Shown: piece after piece, positions 8,309 through 16,631 of the stretch
Numbering within the stretch: position 1 is the first letter of the stretch
Layout of the letters: each line of letters opens with the position of its first letter
NCBI GenBank assembly: GCA_046761005.1
Contig: JBHIFI010000002.1
Location: 1 to 64,000 of the forward strand
DNA from: JAGMCJ01 sp046761005
Lineage (GTDB): Archaea > Thermoplasmatota > Thermoplasmata > RBG-16-68-12 > JAGMCJ01
Direction: 5' to 3'
DNA length: 64,000 bases
Notes under the pieces: model-generated
The model's input: the letters and a program-made list of their open reading frames with translations, nothing else
Database searches by the model: none
Told to the model about the DNA's origin: nothing
Position numbers and translations under genes: made by a program

Positions 8309-10678
8309 ATGGGAAGTTGGGATGTCAGATTGCTCAATGCCTCATACAAAGAGGAAAGCAAGGGTGTAGTCGTCGAACTCTTCGGCAAGACTCGTGATGA
8401 TAGGTCCATCTCCATAAGGTATGAGGGCTTCTATCCTTACTTCTATGTAGTCGACCCGCCCAAGATTCTTATAGATACGTTTGAGCATGACTCAGAGGTC
8501 AAAGAGATGCAAAGTGTCCAGCTCTGGGCGGATGGCGAGATGAGGAACTGCAAGCAGGTAATCCTGCATCATCCTTGGAAAACACCTGAGTATAGGGCAC
8601 GTGCCAAGAGGTATTGTGGTATTCTAGCCGCCGACATACCGTTTGCACTCCGCTTCATCTTTGACAAAGACCTGGGGTCATGTGTCAGGGTCGTGGGAGA
8701 AGAGGTGGAGGGTCCCTACAGCACAGAACTCGCTGTCAAGGCAGAGGGGTTTGAGCAGATAGAACCCTTCAATCCTTGGCTGAAGATCATGAGCTTTGAC
8801 ATTGAGAATAGCATCAAGGATGGGAAAATATTCACGATATGTTGCGTCACAAGGGAGAACGGAGAGCTCCAAGATAAGTGCTTTGAGGGTTCAGAAAGGG
8901 AGATCATAGAGGGCTTCGTAGACTATGTAAAGGAAAAGGACCCTGACGTGATCACCGGATACAACATAGATGGATATGATATTCCCCTTCTTCGTGACAG
9001 GGCCAGAAAGAACGCTATTCCCGAACTCTACCTTTCAAGAAACGATGTCCCCCTGCGGGAAGGTGGGGCGAGATTCTGGAGAATCTATGGGAGGATAGTC
9101 GCAGATGCATGGTGGAACGCCAAGAGAGAGCTCAGGCCGAAGCAAGAAACGCTGGATCACGTTGCAAGACTCGTTCTCGGCGAAGGCAAGAGGGACGTTG
9201 ATCCAAGCAAGATAGATGAGGAATGGGAGAAGGACAAAGAGAAGGTGATGAGATACTGCAAGAAGGATGCCCAGCTCGCATTGAGAATTCTGGAAAGCAT
9301 TGGAGTTCTAGAGAAATCGATGGATTTGGCTATCGTTTCAAAGCTTCCAGTTGACTATGTTCTGAATGGCAGGACATCCACACTGATAGACTCCATACTC
9401 ATCAGGACAGCCGACCGCGCAAATGTCGGGGTCCCAATGACCCGCACAGGCCGCAGGGGCGAGTCCATAGAGGGAGGTTACGTTCACACTATTCCTTCTG
9501 GGCTCTACCATTGGGTCTGCGTTCTTGATTTCAAGGCGATGTATCCAAATCTCATAATCGCGAACAACATCTGTTTCACGACCCTTTCAGATGAGGGAAC
9601 CATTTCCAGTCCTACGGGGGCGAAATTCCTGAGCAAGGATGAAAAACTGGGGCTTCTGCCAAACATACTGAGTAACCTGATGAAGCAACGTGATGAGGCA
9701 AAGGCCCAGATGAGGGAGGCAGAGGGAGACAAAAGGAAGTACTATGACGGACTGCAGGATGCCATCAAGATATTGATGAACGCCTTCTACGGTGTCTTCG
9801 CCTCGAGCTTCTACAGATTTACCAATCCCAAAATCGGAGCAACAATAACTGCAATCGCTAGAGAAAATACGAAAAGCGTTATCTCCCAACTAGAGGACGA
9901 GGGTCTGAGGGTGATATACGGTGATACCGACAGCGTCTTTTTCCAATCACCTGAGGAAGGTGTGGATTCGTCCGTCAGAATCGGAGAGGGAATCGCGGAA
10001 AGATTTTCTAAGGGCGGGGCAATCCTGGAATTCGAGAAGGTCCTGGAGCCGTTCTTCTCTCACGGAAGGAAGAAGAGATACGTGGGCAAGGTTGTGTGGC
10101 CGGAGGAGGATCTTCTTGTTCGAGGCTATGAGTTGAGGAGAACGGATGCCTTTGATCTCCAGAGCGAAGGGCAGGCGATGCTGTTCGAGAGAATAATGGA
10201 AAACGACATAGACGGTGCCATTCGCATCGCAAGAGATCTGGTTTCCGATGCTAGAGAGGGAAAGGTTCCTTTCGAGAAACTTGTCATATCCCGCACGGTG
10301 CGGGATGAGAAAAGCTACGTCAGTCCTGATGCACTTCCCAATGTTCAGGCGGCCCGCAAGTTGAGGGAGTGGGGGTATGAGGTCGTTCCCGGAATGAAGG
10401 TCTCCTGGATTGTGACAGATGGGAAGAAGGCTCCACAGCAAATCTCACCCTATGTCAGCGGAAGAGAGTTCGAGGATACGCCAGACTGGAACTACTACGC
10501 CCGCAGGTTGGCGCACACACTCGGCTACGTCACTGAGGTCTTCGGATGGGATGAGAAGAGTCTTTTGGCGGGAAGTCAGCAGGTCACTCTTTTCCACGAG
10601 GATTTCGGTACCAAGAGGAACACTGATGTGAAGGTCAAGAAGACAGAAAAGAAGCTCACTCTGGAAGATTTCATGTGA
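8309..10678 (+). CDS. polB: Family B DNA polymerase
   Basis: Replicative or repair B-family polymerase of 789 aa, the usual archaeal size. The 3'-5' exonuclease motifs are intact: ExoI DIE (about residue 164), ExoII NIDGYDIP and ExoIII YCKKDA. The polymerase motifs are A, DFKAMYPNLI (about 407; the usual D-x-x-S-L-Y-P-S is altered to A-M-Y-P-N, with both key residues kept), B, KILMNAFYG (about 487), and C, YGDTDS (about 537). No intein interrupts any motif. ATG 8309 starts 1 nt after the YchF-like stop, so it is probably translated from the same transcript. The C-terminal tail ends KKLTLEDFM, which resembles a PCNA-binding peptide; that role is inferred. Confidence 0.95.
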   Translation: MGSWDVRLLNASYKEESKGVVVELFGKTRDDRSISIRYEGFYPYFYVVDPPKILIDTFEHDSEVKEMQSVQLWADGEMRNCKQVILHHPWKTPEYRARAKRYCGILAADIPFALRFIFDKDLGSCVRVVGEEVEGPYSTELAVKAEGFEQIEPFNPWLKIMSFDIENSIKDGKIFTICCVTRENGELQDKCFEGSEREIIEGFVDYVKEKDPDVITGYNIDGYDIPLLRDRARKNAIPELYLSRNDVPLREGGARFWRIYGRIVADAWWNAKRELRPKQETLDHVARLVLGEGKRDVDPSKIDEEWEKDKEKVMRYCKKDAQLALRILESIGVLEKSMDLAIVSKLPVDYVLNGRTSTLIDSILIRTADRANVGVPMTRTGRRGESIEGGYVHTIPSGLYHWVCVLDFKAMYPNLIIANNICFTTLSDEGTISSPTGAKFLSKDEKLGLLPNILSNLMKQRDEAKAQMREAEGDKRKYYDGLQDAIKILMNAFYGVFASSFYRFTNPKIGATITAIARENTKSVISQLEDEGLRVIYGDTDSVFFQSPEEGVDSSVRIGEGIAERFSKGGAILEFEKVLEPFFSHGRKKRYVGKVVWPEEDLLVRGYELRRTDAFDLQSEGQAMLFERIMENDIDGAIRIARDLVSDAREGKVPFEKLVISRTVRDEKSYVSPDALPNVQAARKLREWGYEVVPGMKVSWIVTDGKKAPQQISPYVSGREFEDTPDWNYYARRLAHTLGYVTEVFGWDEKSLLAGSQQVTLFHEDFGTKRNTDVKVKKTEKKLTLEDFM

Positions 10679-10750
10679 GGCTCTGGAAGGCCAGTCATCA
10701 TCTCGTTTCAAGAGAGTTCCATGCTCTACCTACATTCTTTTGGCAAAGCC

Positions 10751-10758
10751 ATTTATAT
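10751..10758 (+). promoter_or_regulatory. TATA box for rpl15e
   Basis: ATTTATAT places the transcription start near 10780. The L15e transcript would then have a leader of about 70 nt, long for this window, carrying a perfect palindrome. Confidence 0.55.
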
Positions 10759-10785
10759 CCGACGAATACTTATGAGGGTCAAGTC

Positions 10786-10802
10786 GCGAGATCATATCTC
10801 GC
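10786..10802. repeat. Palindrome in the L15e leader
   Basis: GCGAGAT-CAT-ATCTCGC is a perfect 7-bp stem with a 3-nt loop, a few bases after the predicted transcription start and about 48 nt before the ATG. It could be an RNA hairpin or a DNA operator controlling L15e. Confidence 0.5.
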
Positions 10803-10849
10803 TGGAGATGTGCCAAAGGTGAATCCACAAACGCCCGGGAGGGCTGCGA

Positions 10850-11473
10850 ATGAACGAGGAAACAGAAGAGAAGAAATCGACTCGACACAGGAACATGTAT
10901 CATTATGTTAGGGATGCGTGGAAGAAACCCGATGAGGGATACCTCAAAGAATTACAGTGGCAGAGATTGATTGAGTGGAGGAGAGGGCCCTCGTTCCAGA
11001 GGGTTGAGAGACCCACGAGGATAGACCGCGCTCGAGCACTGGGATACAAGGCGAAGCAGGGCTACGTCATCGTAAGGGCAAGGGTGAGAAGAGGAGGCCT
11101 ACGAAAACCAACGATCAGAGGAGGCCGAAGAGCGAAGAGGAAGGGAATAAAGAAGATAACGATGGCAAAGAGCATTCAGAGAATCGCAGAAGAGAGAACC
11201 GCCAAGAGGTACCCTAACCTGGAGGTTCTCAACTCCTATTGGATTGGTGAGGATGGGAGGCACAAATACTACGAAGTCATACTCGTTGACCCGCATCATC
11301 CTGTGATAAAGAACGATCCCAAGATTTCCTGGATAGGAGAAGGGTCCCACAAAAGAAGGGTTTATCGGGGACTGACGTCCGCTGGAAAGAAGAGTCGCGG
11401 TCTAAGGAAGAAAGGAAAGGGGGCGGAAAAGGTCCGACCGTCCGCAGGAACTCATGACCGTAAGGGGAAGTAG
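10850..11473 (+). CDS. rpl15e: 50S ribosomal protein L15e
   Basis: Large-subunit protein of archaea and eukaryotes, 207 aa. The family signature begins MYHYVRDAWKKP and is followed by RVERPTRIDRARALGYKAKQG and a highly basic body with IRGGRRAKRKG. Relatives usually begin at the MYxYxRDAW methionine, so this protein has about 15 extra acidic residues (NEETEEKKS). ATG 10850 is supported by GGGAGG seven nt upstream; the inner ATG at about 10895 is the alternative. The gene has its own promoter and is convergent with the ThiI-like gene, with a 1-nt gap. Confidence 0.95.
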   Translation: MNEETEEKKSTRHRNMYHYVRDAWKKPDEGYLKELQWQRLIEWRRGPSFQRVERPTRIDRARALGYKAKQGYVIVRARVRRGGLRKPTIRGGRRAKRKGIKKITMAKSIQRIAEERTAKRYPNLEVLNSYWIGEDGRHKYYEVILVDPHHPVIKNDPKISWIGEGSHKRRVYRGLTSAGKKSRGLRKKGKGAEKVRPSAGTHDRKGK

Positions 11474-11474
11474 C

Positions 11475-12326
11475 TCACTCCCTTATTCTCTTCAGTAGAT
11501 TATCTAATTCCTCTTTGCTCAGCCCGATTGTGGGGTAGAATACTGGAATCCCCTTCGCGGGTGTGTACTTATCCCGGTCCTCCCATGTCGTTACGAATCC
11601 TTGACAGCGGGATTTATCAATGAGAGGATCTAGGTCAGACCAACTGTCCGGAGAATAGGCTTTCAGGCGGATGTCCCAATTCCTGAGCGGGTCAAAGGTC
11701 TCCGACTCGTCAAAACGCGAGATGTGAACCTTGCATCCCCTCTTCATCATCAGCCATGCTCCTACGAGACCCTCAGAAGAGTCTACAACCGCAAGCACCG
11801 CTCCCTGCGTGCCGAGCGGCATCCCGCCAGGTGCAGGAATTCTCTCGCTGAATACATAGGCGCCTTTTCCCCTCACTTCAATGAAGACCTCAATATCGGG
11901 CTGGCTCAAATCTACCTCGAGATTCTCGATGCGGGACTGTATCGCCCTTCCTACATAGCTCGCAAGCTCCTGACTCGTGTACTTGTGATCTCCAGTCCTC
12001 CTCGTTCTAACGGCAAATTTCTTTCCCGGTTTCAATTCTGAGCGAAACCTCTTGATCGCGACTTGCGCTATGTCCTCCATGTCAGAACTCGTAGTTTCCG
12101 CAACGCTAAATGACGTAATACCGAATATTCTGCTCAGAATCTCTGAGGCGTGTCGAATCTCATCTGTATCCAGATAGATTCTTCCATATTCGGACCTCAT
12201 CATGCACTCCACGCCCCTATGAAGGAAATAATCCTGTATGTTTGTGACAAGCCTATCCTGAAATTTTCGCCTCACCCAGTTGCTTTTCAGAGCGATTTCA
12301 CCATATCTTATCAGGAATCTTGGCAT
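11475..12326 (-). CDS. ThiI-like THUMP protein with a degenerate PP-loop
   Basis: The first 165 residues match ThiI, which makes 4-thiouridine in tRNA. They have an NFLD start (RYGEIALKSNWVRRKF), a ferredoxin-like fold and a THUMP domain ending FSERIPAPGGMPLGTQG. ThiI then has a PP-loop of the form SGGIDSPVA for ATP; here residues 181-189 are VDSSEGLVG. The AWLMMKRG helix that follows the loop is kept. The ATP-binding motif is therefore lost although the scaffold remains. At 283 aa it is shorter than full ThiI (about 380-480) and has no rhodanese cysteine. It likely binds tRNA, but thiolation by this protein alone is doubtful. It is divergent from the TSUP gene. Confidence 0.7.
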   Translation of the reverse strand: MPRFLIRYGEIALKSNWVRRKFQDRLVTNIQDYFLHRGVECMMRSEYGRIYLDTDEIRHASEILSRIFGITSFSVAETTSSDMEDIAQVAIKRFRSELKPGKKFAVRTRRTGDHKYTSQELASYVGRAIQSRIENLEVDLSQPDIEVFIEVRGKGAYVFSERIPAPGGMPLGTQGAVLAVVDSSEGLVGAWLMMKRGCKVHISRFDESETFDPLRNWDIRLKAYSPDSWSDLDPLIDKSRCQGFVTTWEDRDKYTPAKGIPVFYPTIGLSKEELDNLLKRIRE

Positions 12327-12397
12327 GTGTCCTCCCCTATGCCATGCTTGGATAATATCTTTCTCGGTAGTTTAATAGTGCTCATATCTATTTCCGC

Positions 12398-13201
12398 GTG
12401 ATGGAAACTTGGACGGCGGCCATCCTTATCACGATGGTCTTCGGTGTAGCCTTCATTTATTCCAACCTAGGTCTAGGCGGAGGTCTTCTGTTCGTCCCCA
12501 TCCTTCTCTCGCTCACAACCTATCCCAAGGAAGTCGTCGTGCCGATCTCACTGACCTTCACGATTGCAACATCACTTTCAGCCACGCTGAACCATCAAAG
12601 AAAGGGTCTGGTTGACTTCAATCTCGCTCTCGCTCTCCTTTCCGGAGCGCTTGTCGGTGCAGTTTTCGGAGTACTATTCAATCTCAATGTGCCAAAAGAG
12701 GTATTCTACGCGGTTTTCATTGCCGTCGTCCTTGTCATGGCGTCAAAGATGCTCAGAGACTGGATGCAGAAGGCGAGGGACGAGGATAGCGACGATGTAT
12801 CCAAGGTGACGAGGCCTAGAAAGTTTCTGAGTTCCACTGGAACACTTGCCTCAGGATTCACATCAGGGAGTCTCGGCATCGGTGGCGGTCTTGTCAATGT
12901 TCCACTCATGGAATATGTCTTGGGTTTGGGGGCGAGGAGGGCCATAGGAACGTCAAGCCTGATGATAATATTCACCGGAGCCTTTGGCTTCTTCACTTAT
13001 CTTCTTCTTGGAACTCCGGAGCCAATCGATTTGAATCTGGTGCTAATGCTATGGCCCTTTGTTTTCGTGGGCGCATTCGTCGGCTCCAGATGGGGTCTCG
13101 AAAAGCTGAAGAGCAGGGTCGTGGCTCTTATTTTCATAGTCGTGGTTTTCCTAGCCGCCCTCAAAATGGCACTCGATCTCTATTTCTTCCTTCTGCTGTG
13201 A
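12398..13201 (+). CDS. TSUP (TauE/SafE) family membrane permease
   Basis: Integral membrane protein of 267 aa with about eight hydrophobic helices in two related halves. Each half has the TSUP glycine signature: N-LGLGGGLLFVP near residues 25-35 and SLGIGGGLVNVPL near 160-172. A cytoplasmic charged loop (WMQKARDEDSDDVSKVTRPRK in pieces) separates them. The family exports sulfite, sulfoacetate or other organosulfur anions; the substrate here cannot be read. The start is GTG 12398 or ATG 12401. A TTTAATAG box 26 nt upstream suggests a leaderless transcript. Proximity to a ThiI-like protein hints at sulfur metabolism, but the genes are divergent and the link is weak. Confidence 0.8.
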   Translation: MMETWTAAILITMVFGVAFIYSNLGLGGGLLFVPILLSLTTYPKEVVVPISLTFTIATSLSATLNHQRKGLVDFNLALALLSGALVGAVFGVLFNLNVPKEVFYAVFIAVVLVMASKMLRDWMQKARDEDSDDVSKVTRPRKFLSSTGTLASGFTSGSLGIGGGLVNVPLMEYVLGLGARRAIGTSSLMIIFTGAFGFFTYLLLGTPEPIDLNLVLMLWPFVFVGAFVGSRWGLEKLKSRVVALIFIVVVFLAALKMALDLYFFLLL

Positions 13202-13284
13202 TGTTGGGAGAGTCAAGTCTTTCTGCCTTCCAGAACTCATGATTCCAAAGGATGTTAGAATGACACCTCTGAGCCTTGCCAGAA

Positions 13285-13947
13285 TCATGCGAACATGGTC
13301 CTCGGTGTTGCCGAAAAGGTCCACTTTTCCTTGTTTTTGTAAAGGTCGCGAAGAAGATTCGTGGCAACTTTTGTCTCCAACTTACTTAGGAGTCTTGCGA
13401 CATGCTTGCACATCAGCTTCTCCGACATCCAAGCTATCCAGTCACCGCAATCATGAGCGAATATTCTTGACTTGAGATCTACTTTAATGAGATACTCCTT
13501 GACTCTGGAAACGATGTACTCGTCCGTTACCTTATCTATTCTCACTCTGTCATCGAGAATCTCTCTTGAACTCTGGATCCTCTTCCTTCCCACGAAATGG
13601 AGCAAGAGGTTATCTAGCGAGAGGTTCTCAGGATCTGCATCTTCAGCAAATACAAGATCAGGCGTTCTCTCAGAACCGCCGATAGCCTCCTGAAACTCCT
13701 TCGGATCTATTCCGAATCTCTCAAGGGCCGAATCGATTCTTTGGTCGATGTATAGGCACTCCTCCTCAGTGTATTTCCTTCGGCTCCTGTCCATGCTGAA
13801 GAACCTCCGCGCGAGCTTCGCTCTTCTTGGAGTGTCCAACGGATACTTCCAGTTTTCAGGATCAGCGTACAGTTCTGGATCAGTGGGGAAGCCTGGAGGA
13901 GGCCTCATCCATGCACCTCCCCTTCGGACAGGCCTTTTCCCCTTCAT
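13285..13947 (-). CDS. Hypothetical protein with a SWIM-like metal-binding motif
   Basis: A 220-aa protein that I do not recognise by name. The N-terminus is Arg/Pro rich and disordered, the middle helical and acidic. Near the C-terminus HDCGDW (165-170) and CKH (180-182) resemble a SWIM zinc finger (CxC...CxH), with His in place of the first Cys and shorter spacing than usual. SWIM domains bind DNA or proteins. No membrane segment or signal is present. The gene stands alone between the TSUP gene and the transposase. The zinc-binding reading is moderate; a structural role without metal is possible. Confidence 0.55.
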   Translation of the reverse strand: MKGKRPVRRGGAWMRPPPGFPTDPELYADPENWKYPLDTPRRAKLARRFFSMDRSRRKYTEEECLYIDQRIDSALERFGIDPKEFQEAIGGSERTPDLVFAEDADPENLSLDNLLLHFVGRKRIQSSREILDDRVRIDKVTDEYIVSRVKEYLIKVDLKSRIFAHDCGDWIAWMSEKLMCKHVARLLSKLETKVATNLLRDLYKNKEKWTFSATPRTMFA

Positions 13948-14015
13948 CAGAAATCAAACTGCCAACAACTATTCAAAACTTCTTGCAGAAAAGGCTTTGA
14001 GACGAAATTACCCTA

Positions 14016-14900
14016 TCATCCTAGCTGGGAGGAGAAGCCGGGCTTGATTCCGAATAGGTACCTCAGATAGCACAGTCTCTTCAGGTTGTGGCAGCAGGCC
14101 CTTGTGAAGGCCTCCGTGCGTCTTCTCCATCTCAATCTCCGACGAAGGGGGAGAGGGAAATCCCTCTTGAAGATGGAATACCCGCTTTCTGCAATGGATC
14201 GGGAGTGATACTCCCTCAACCATTCCTGAGTGTCACGAATGAAGGAATGAAGCATGTGAATCCACGCATCGCTCCCTTTCCTCTTGAGGGTTATTCCCCT
14301 CTTAGGGAAGAGCCTGGGAGCGGCTCCCAAATCCTCTATGGCAGTGCAGTTCTCTCTTGATAGGAATCCCGCATCCCCGCTGACGACCTCTAGGAAAGAA
14401 TATCCCTTCGAGTCCTCCATCATGGAGGGAAGCATTGGAGACTCGTTCCCATCTGGGTTCTCCATCACATGAAAGGAGGAGAAGAGCTTGTATCTCCTTC
14501 CTATGGCCGTGACTATCTTCTCATACCTTTTAGTCTTCTTTCCTCCCTTCTTGTCCGACTCGTAGTTCCTCTCCATGGACCTCGAGAGTCCTGTGCCGTC
14601 AACTGCAATCTCTTTCTCCACATCTCTGACTGCATCCTGAGTAAGGGAGAAGAGCATATCCAGGAGTTTCCTCACATCGTGATTCTCATACGCTCTTTCG
14701 ACCGTCTTGTAGGAGAACACCCTCGATAGGTCAAGCTTCTCCTTGAAGAGAAGGAGGAGGCCCTCCGCCTTCCTGTTGGGCACACCGGAGCCCAAGCAGA
14801 GAAAACGAAGCTTTTCGTAGAGGCCACACGGTGCCAGCTTCCGGCATATACTAATATCCTCTTCTACGTCTGAAAGCCTCCTCAACGAGAACCTGATCAT
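14016..14900 (-). CDS. DDE transposase (IS4/IS5-like)
   Basis: A 294-aa transposase with a plausible catalytic triad: D101 in AVDGTGLS, D176 in VSGDAGFLS, and E238 in AESGYSIFKRDF. The spacing and the ESxYSxxKR helix fit IS4/IS5-type DDE enzymes. The reading frame is intact. Its first 50 nt overlap the end of the RelE-like gene in another frame, which suggests that the element landed at the end of the toxin gene, or that the true start is further in. I found no clear terminal inverted repeats or target duplication around it, so the element limits are unknown and it may be an immobile remnant. Confidence 0.8.
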   Translation of the reverse strand: MIRFSLRRLSDVEEDISICRKLAPCGLYEKLRFLCLGSGVPNRKAEGLLLLFKEKLDLSRVFSYKTVERAYENHDVRKLLDMLFSLTQDAVRDVEKEIAVDGTGLSRSMERNYESDKKGGKKTKRYEKIVTAIGRRYKLFSSFHVMENPDGNESPMLPSMMEDSKGYSFLEVVSGDAGFLSRENCTAIEDLGAAPRLFPKRGITLKRKGSDAWIHMLHSFIRDTQEWLREYHSRSIAESGYSIFKRDFPLPLRRRLRWRRRTEAFTRACCHNLKRLCYLRYLFGIKPGFSSQLG

Positions 14901-15111
14901 CCTTTATTACGTATAGGAATCTGTTATTCCCCAGACGGAGCCGATAGAACGGTTTCTTACCTCTCATCTTCTTGATATCACATCCAGACCGGGTTTTGTA
15001 TGGGTCATCTGACAGTCTTTTCAAACTCTCATAGCATCTTTTTCTCTCACCCTTAGGAAGGGAATCCAGATATTTTTCAACATCTGGATGAAGAAAAACA
15101 GAATAACTCAT
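14851..15111 (-). CDS. RelE/ParE-type toxin
   Basis: An 86-aa protein of the RelE/ParE superfamily, the toxin half of a type II toxin-antitoxin pair. It has the usual VFLHPDVEKYLDSLPKGERKRCY start, the DPYKTRSGCDIKKMRG loop, YRLRLGNNRFLYVI strands and the terminal EAFRRRRGY. Basic residues expected for mRNA cleavage are present (R57, R59 and the RRRR tail). The length is normal, so it is probably intact despite the transposase overlap. Its ATG overlaps the antitoxin stop by 4 nt. Ribosome-dependent mRNA cleavage rather than gyrase poisoning is suggested by the similarity but not proven. Confidence 0.85.
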   Translation of the reverse strand: MSYSVFLHPDVEKYLDSLPKGERKRCYESLKRLSDDPYKTRSGCDIKKMRGKKPFYRLRLGNNRFLYVIKDDQVLVEEAFRRRRGY

Positions 15112-15344
15112 TCCAAACCTCTAGATCTACCGTATTCTTCAAGAGAGATGTGCTTATCTCTATCCCTCTCCGCCTTTTCGTGCAAGTAGGAAGAAAAATC
15201 ATCGAATTTCTCACGTAATAGTTCTCGAATAAATTCCCCCTTAGAGGTATATTCTCCCCTTTCCACAAGTTCTTCTAGCTCCTCGTATTGAGTTTCCGTC
15301 ACTCTAACGTTCAATGTTCTTGTTTTCGCCGTCACGTGTACCAC
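15108..15344 (-). CDS. Ribbon-helix-helix antitoxin partner of the RelE-like toxin
   Basis: About 78 aa. The N-terminal TRTLNVRVTETQYEELEELVERG is a ribbon-helix-helix DNA-binding module in the CopG/ParD style. It is followed by SKGEFIRELLREKF and an acidic, charged C-terminal half that would wrap the toxin. The frame opens at GTG 15365, but a TATA-like ATATAAC at 15371-15377 on the opposite strand predicts a leaderless start at GTG 15344. Antitoxin precedes toxin with a 4-nt overlap, the standard autoregulated arrangement. The chromosomal setting beside a transposase and a tRNA suggests acquisition. Confidence 0.8.
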   Translation of the reverse strand: MVHVTAKTRTLNVRVTETQYEELEELVERGEYTSKGEFIRELLREKFDDFSSYLHEKAERDRDKHISLEEYGRSRGLE

Positions 15345-15486
15345 TGTGTTGCTAATGTAACACACGATTCATATAACTTTCGGTTAGCCAACCATTTACC
15401 GCCTACCAAGAAAACGAGGGAGGTACGGCTAGGATTTCACTTAACGTTCTATGGGTATCAACTGCGTTGAATGATTCTTGATAGTC

Positions 15487-16368
15487 TCAACGATTCCGAA
15501 CCGACCAACAGCATTTCTTATATTTCTTCCCACTTCCACAAGGACACGGTTCGTTCCGACCTATCTTTTTTCGTTTGGATTTCTTTGGCGTGGTTCTTGA
15601 CCTTACTTTCTTCTCGGGTTTAAAACATGCCCACCATTCCATGCAACGTATGGTATCGTCTATGAATTGGTAATGTTCATCGTCTTCAAGACGGATAAGA
15701 TTTTCTTCCCATTCCATAGAGAGATGTTCGTTCACATCTTCTAAATTGATGAAGAACGGATCGACTAGACCTTCTTCATGGGCCTTCTTCATATCCTCAA
15801 AAACCTCTCTAGCGCATAGGTCCGAACTACATGCTACCAGTCCGGTCCAAACGAATGAGTATGTTCTTTCAAGTTTTCCTGTAAAGAGACTCTTGTAATA
15901 AGCAATTATTTCATCCCGTGTTTTCTCACCATTGACTACCAACGTCAAAAGCGCTCTTAAGCCTGCATCTCTCACATATCCATCTGCGTCTCTGCTCTCT
16001 ATGAGTTGTTCTATCAAGGTTGTATCACCTTGGCATACGGATGCGAGAACACGCGGCAAGTCCTCACACACGAACTCCCCGGCAATGCTATCAGAAGTAT
16101 CCCCCGGGTGAGAAAAAAGGTCAACTATTAGAGGGTAGGCACGTTTTTCCCTAAACTGTGCAAGCAGAAACATCGAATATATGTGTGCAAAGTAGTCAGG
16201 TCTCTCTTTGATGTAATCAATGTTCCTTTCGGCGTTTTCCAAAATCCTCAGAAGCTCAGGTATGATAACCTCTTTCTGTTTGATGGCCTCCTGGACGGCC
16301 TCATAGGGAAATGAACCTGTATTGTATTCCAATTTTGACAAGATTTCCTGGGTTTCCAGAATAACCAC
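15487..16368 (-). CDS. DUF1186 protein with C-terminal SEC-C zinc motif
   Basis: A 293-aa protein with a helical HEAT-like body typical of DUF1186 (EAVQEAIKQKEVIIPELLRIL, DYFAHIYSMFLLAQFREKRAYP). A Lys-rich linker and a C-terminal SEC-C motif follow (IGRNEPCPCGSGKKYKKCC, Cys near 277, 279, 287 and 288). SEC-C binds zinc and is found on SecA and many bacterial accessory proteins. DUF1186 is mainly bacterial, and the codon use looks more AT-rich than in the core genes around it, so lateral transfer is likely. The biochemical role is unknown. It lies between the toxin-antitoxin pair and tRNA-Leu. Confidence 0.8.
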   Translation of the reverse strand: MVILETQEILSKLEYNTGSFPYEAVQEAIKQKEVIIPELLRILENAERNIDYIKERPDYFAHIYSMFLLAQFREKRAYPLIVDLFSHPGDTSDSIAGEFVCEDLPRVLASVCQGDTTLIEQLIESRDADGYVRDAGLRALLTLVVNGEKTRDEIIAYYKSLFTGKLERTYSFVWTGLVACSSDLCAREVFEDMKKAHEEGLVDPFFINLEDVNEHLSMEWEENLIRLEDDEHYQFIDDTIRCMEWWACFKPEKKVRSRTTPKKSKRKKIGRNEPCPCGSGKKYKKCCWSVRNR

Positions 16369-16477
16369 CTCTTAAGTGCCGGATTCAGCGTAACGGGATG
16401 CAGAAGGAGATTGAATTGCTATACTAAGTAATTTCTCGGTCATGCGCGTTCCGCTGCCTTAGGAAGACACTGGGTAT

Positions 16478-16561
16478 GCGGAGGCGAGGATTCGAACCCC
16501 GGAACTCCTTCGAGACTAGACCCTGAATCTAGCGCCGTTGACCAGACTTGGCTACCTCCGC
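16478..16561 (-). tRNA. tRNA-Leu (CAG)
   Basis: Read on the minus strand, the acceptor stem GCGGAGG pairs with CCTCCGC. The D arm, an anticodon stem CTAGA/TCTAG around the loop TTCAGGG (anticodon CAG at 16523-16525), a long class II variable arm and the T arm GGGGTTCGAATCCTC complete an 84-nt tRNA. There is no intron and no encoded CCA. Confidence 0.95.
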
Positions 16562-16631
16562 ATCGAGCGTTTGCTCTAATACGGTGGCGAATAAAAAGCT
16601 TGTGAGCGGGAATTGAAGAAAAGAAAGTGGT

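Larger units (their letters stand above)
14016..16368. other. Accessory patch beside tRNA-Leu
   Basis: Transposase, toxin, antitoxin and DUF1186/SEC-C genes all lie on the minus strand between a core-type region and the 3' end of tRNA-Leu, a classic integration side. No integrase and no second copy of the tRNA 3' end were seen, so this is a likely acquired patch and not a defined element. Confidence 0.5.

Noticed and set aside
13948..14015. attL-like copy of the tRNA-Leu 3' end on the far side of the accessory patch
   Set aside because: The local GGGAGGAGAAGCC text only partly resembles the T arm and acceptor; no duplicate of useful length was found.
14016..15111. The IS transposase as the source of the A and B elements
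   Set aside because: No ends resembling GGTGATGTAGAAT or the TGTAGAA core flank the transposase, so no link can be shown.
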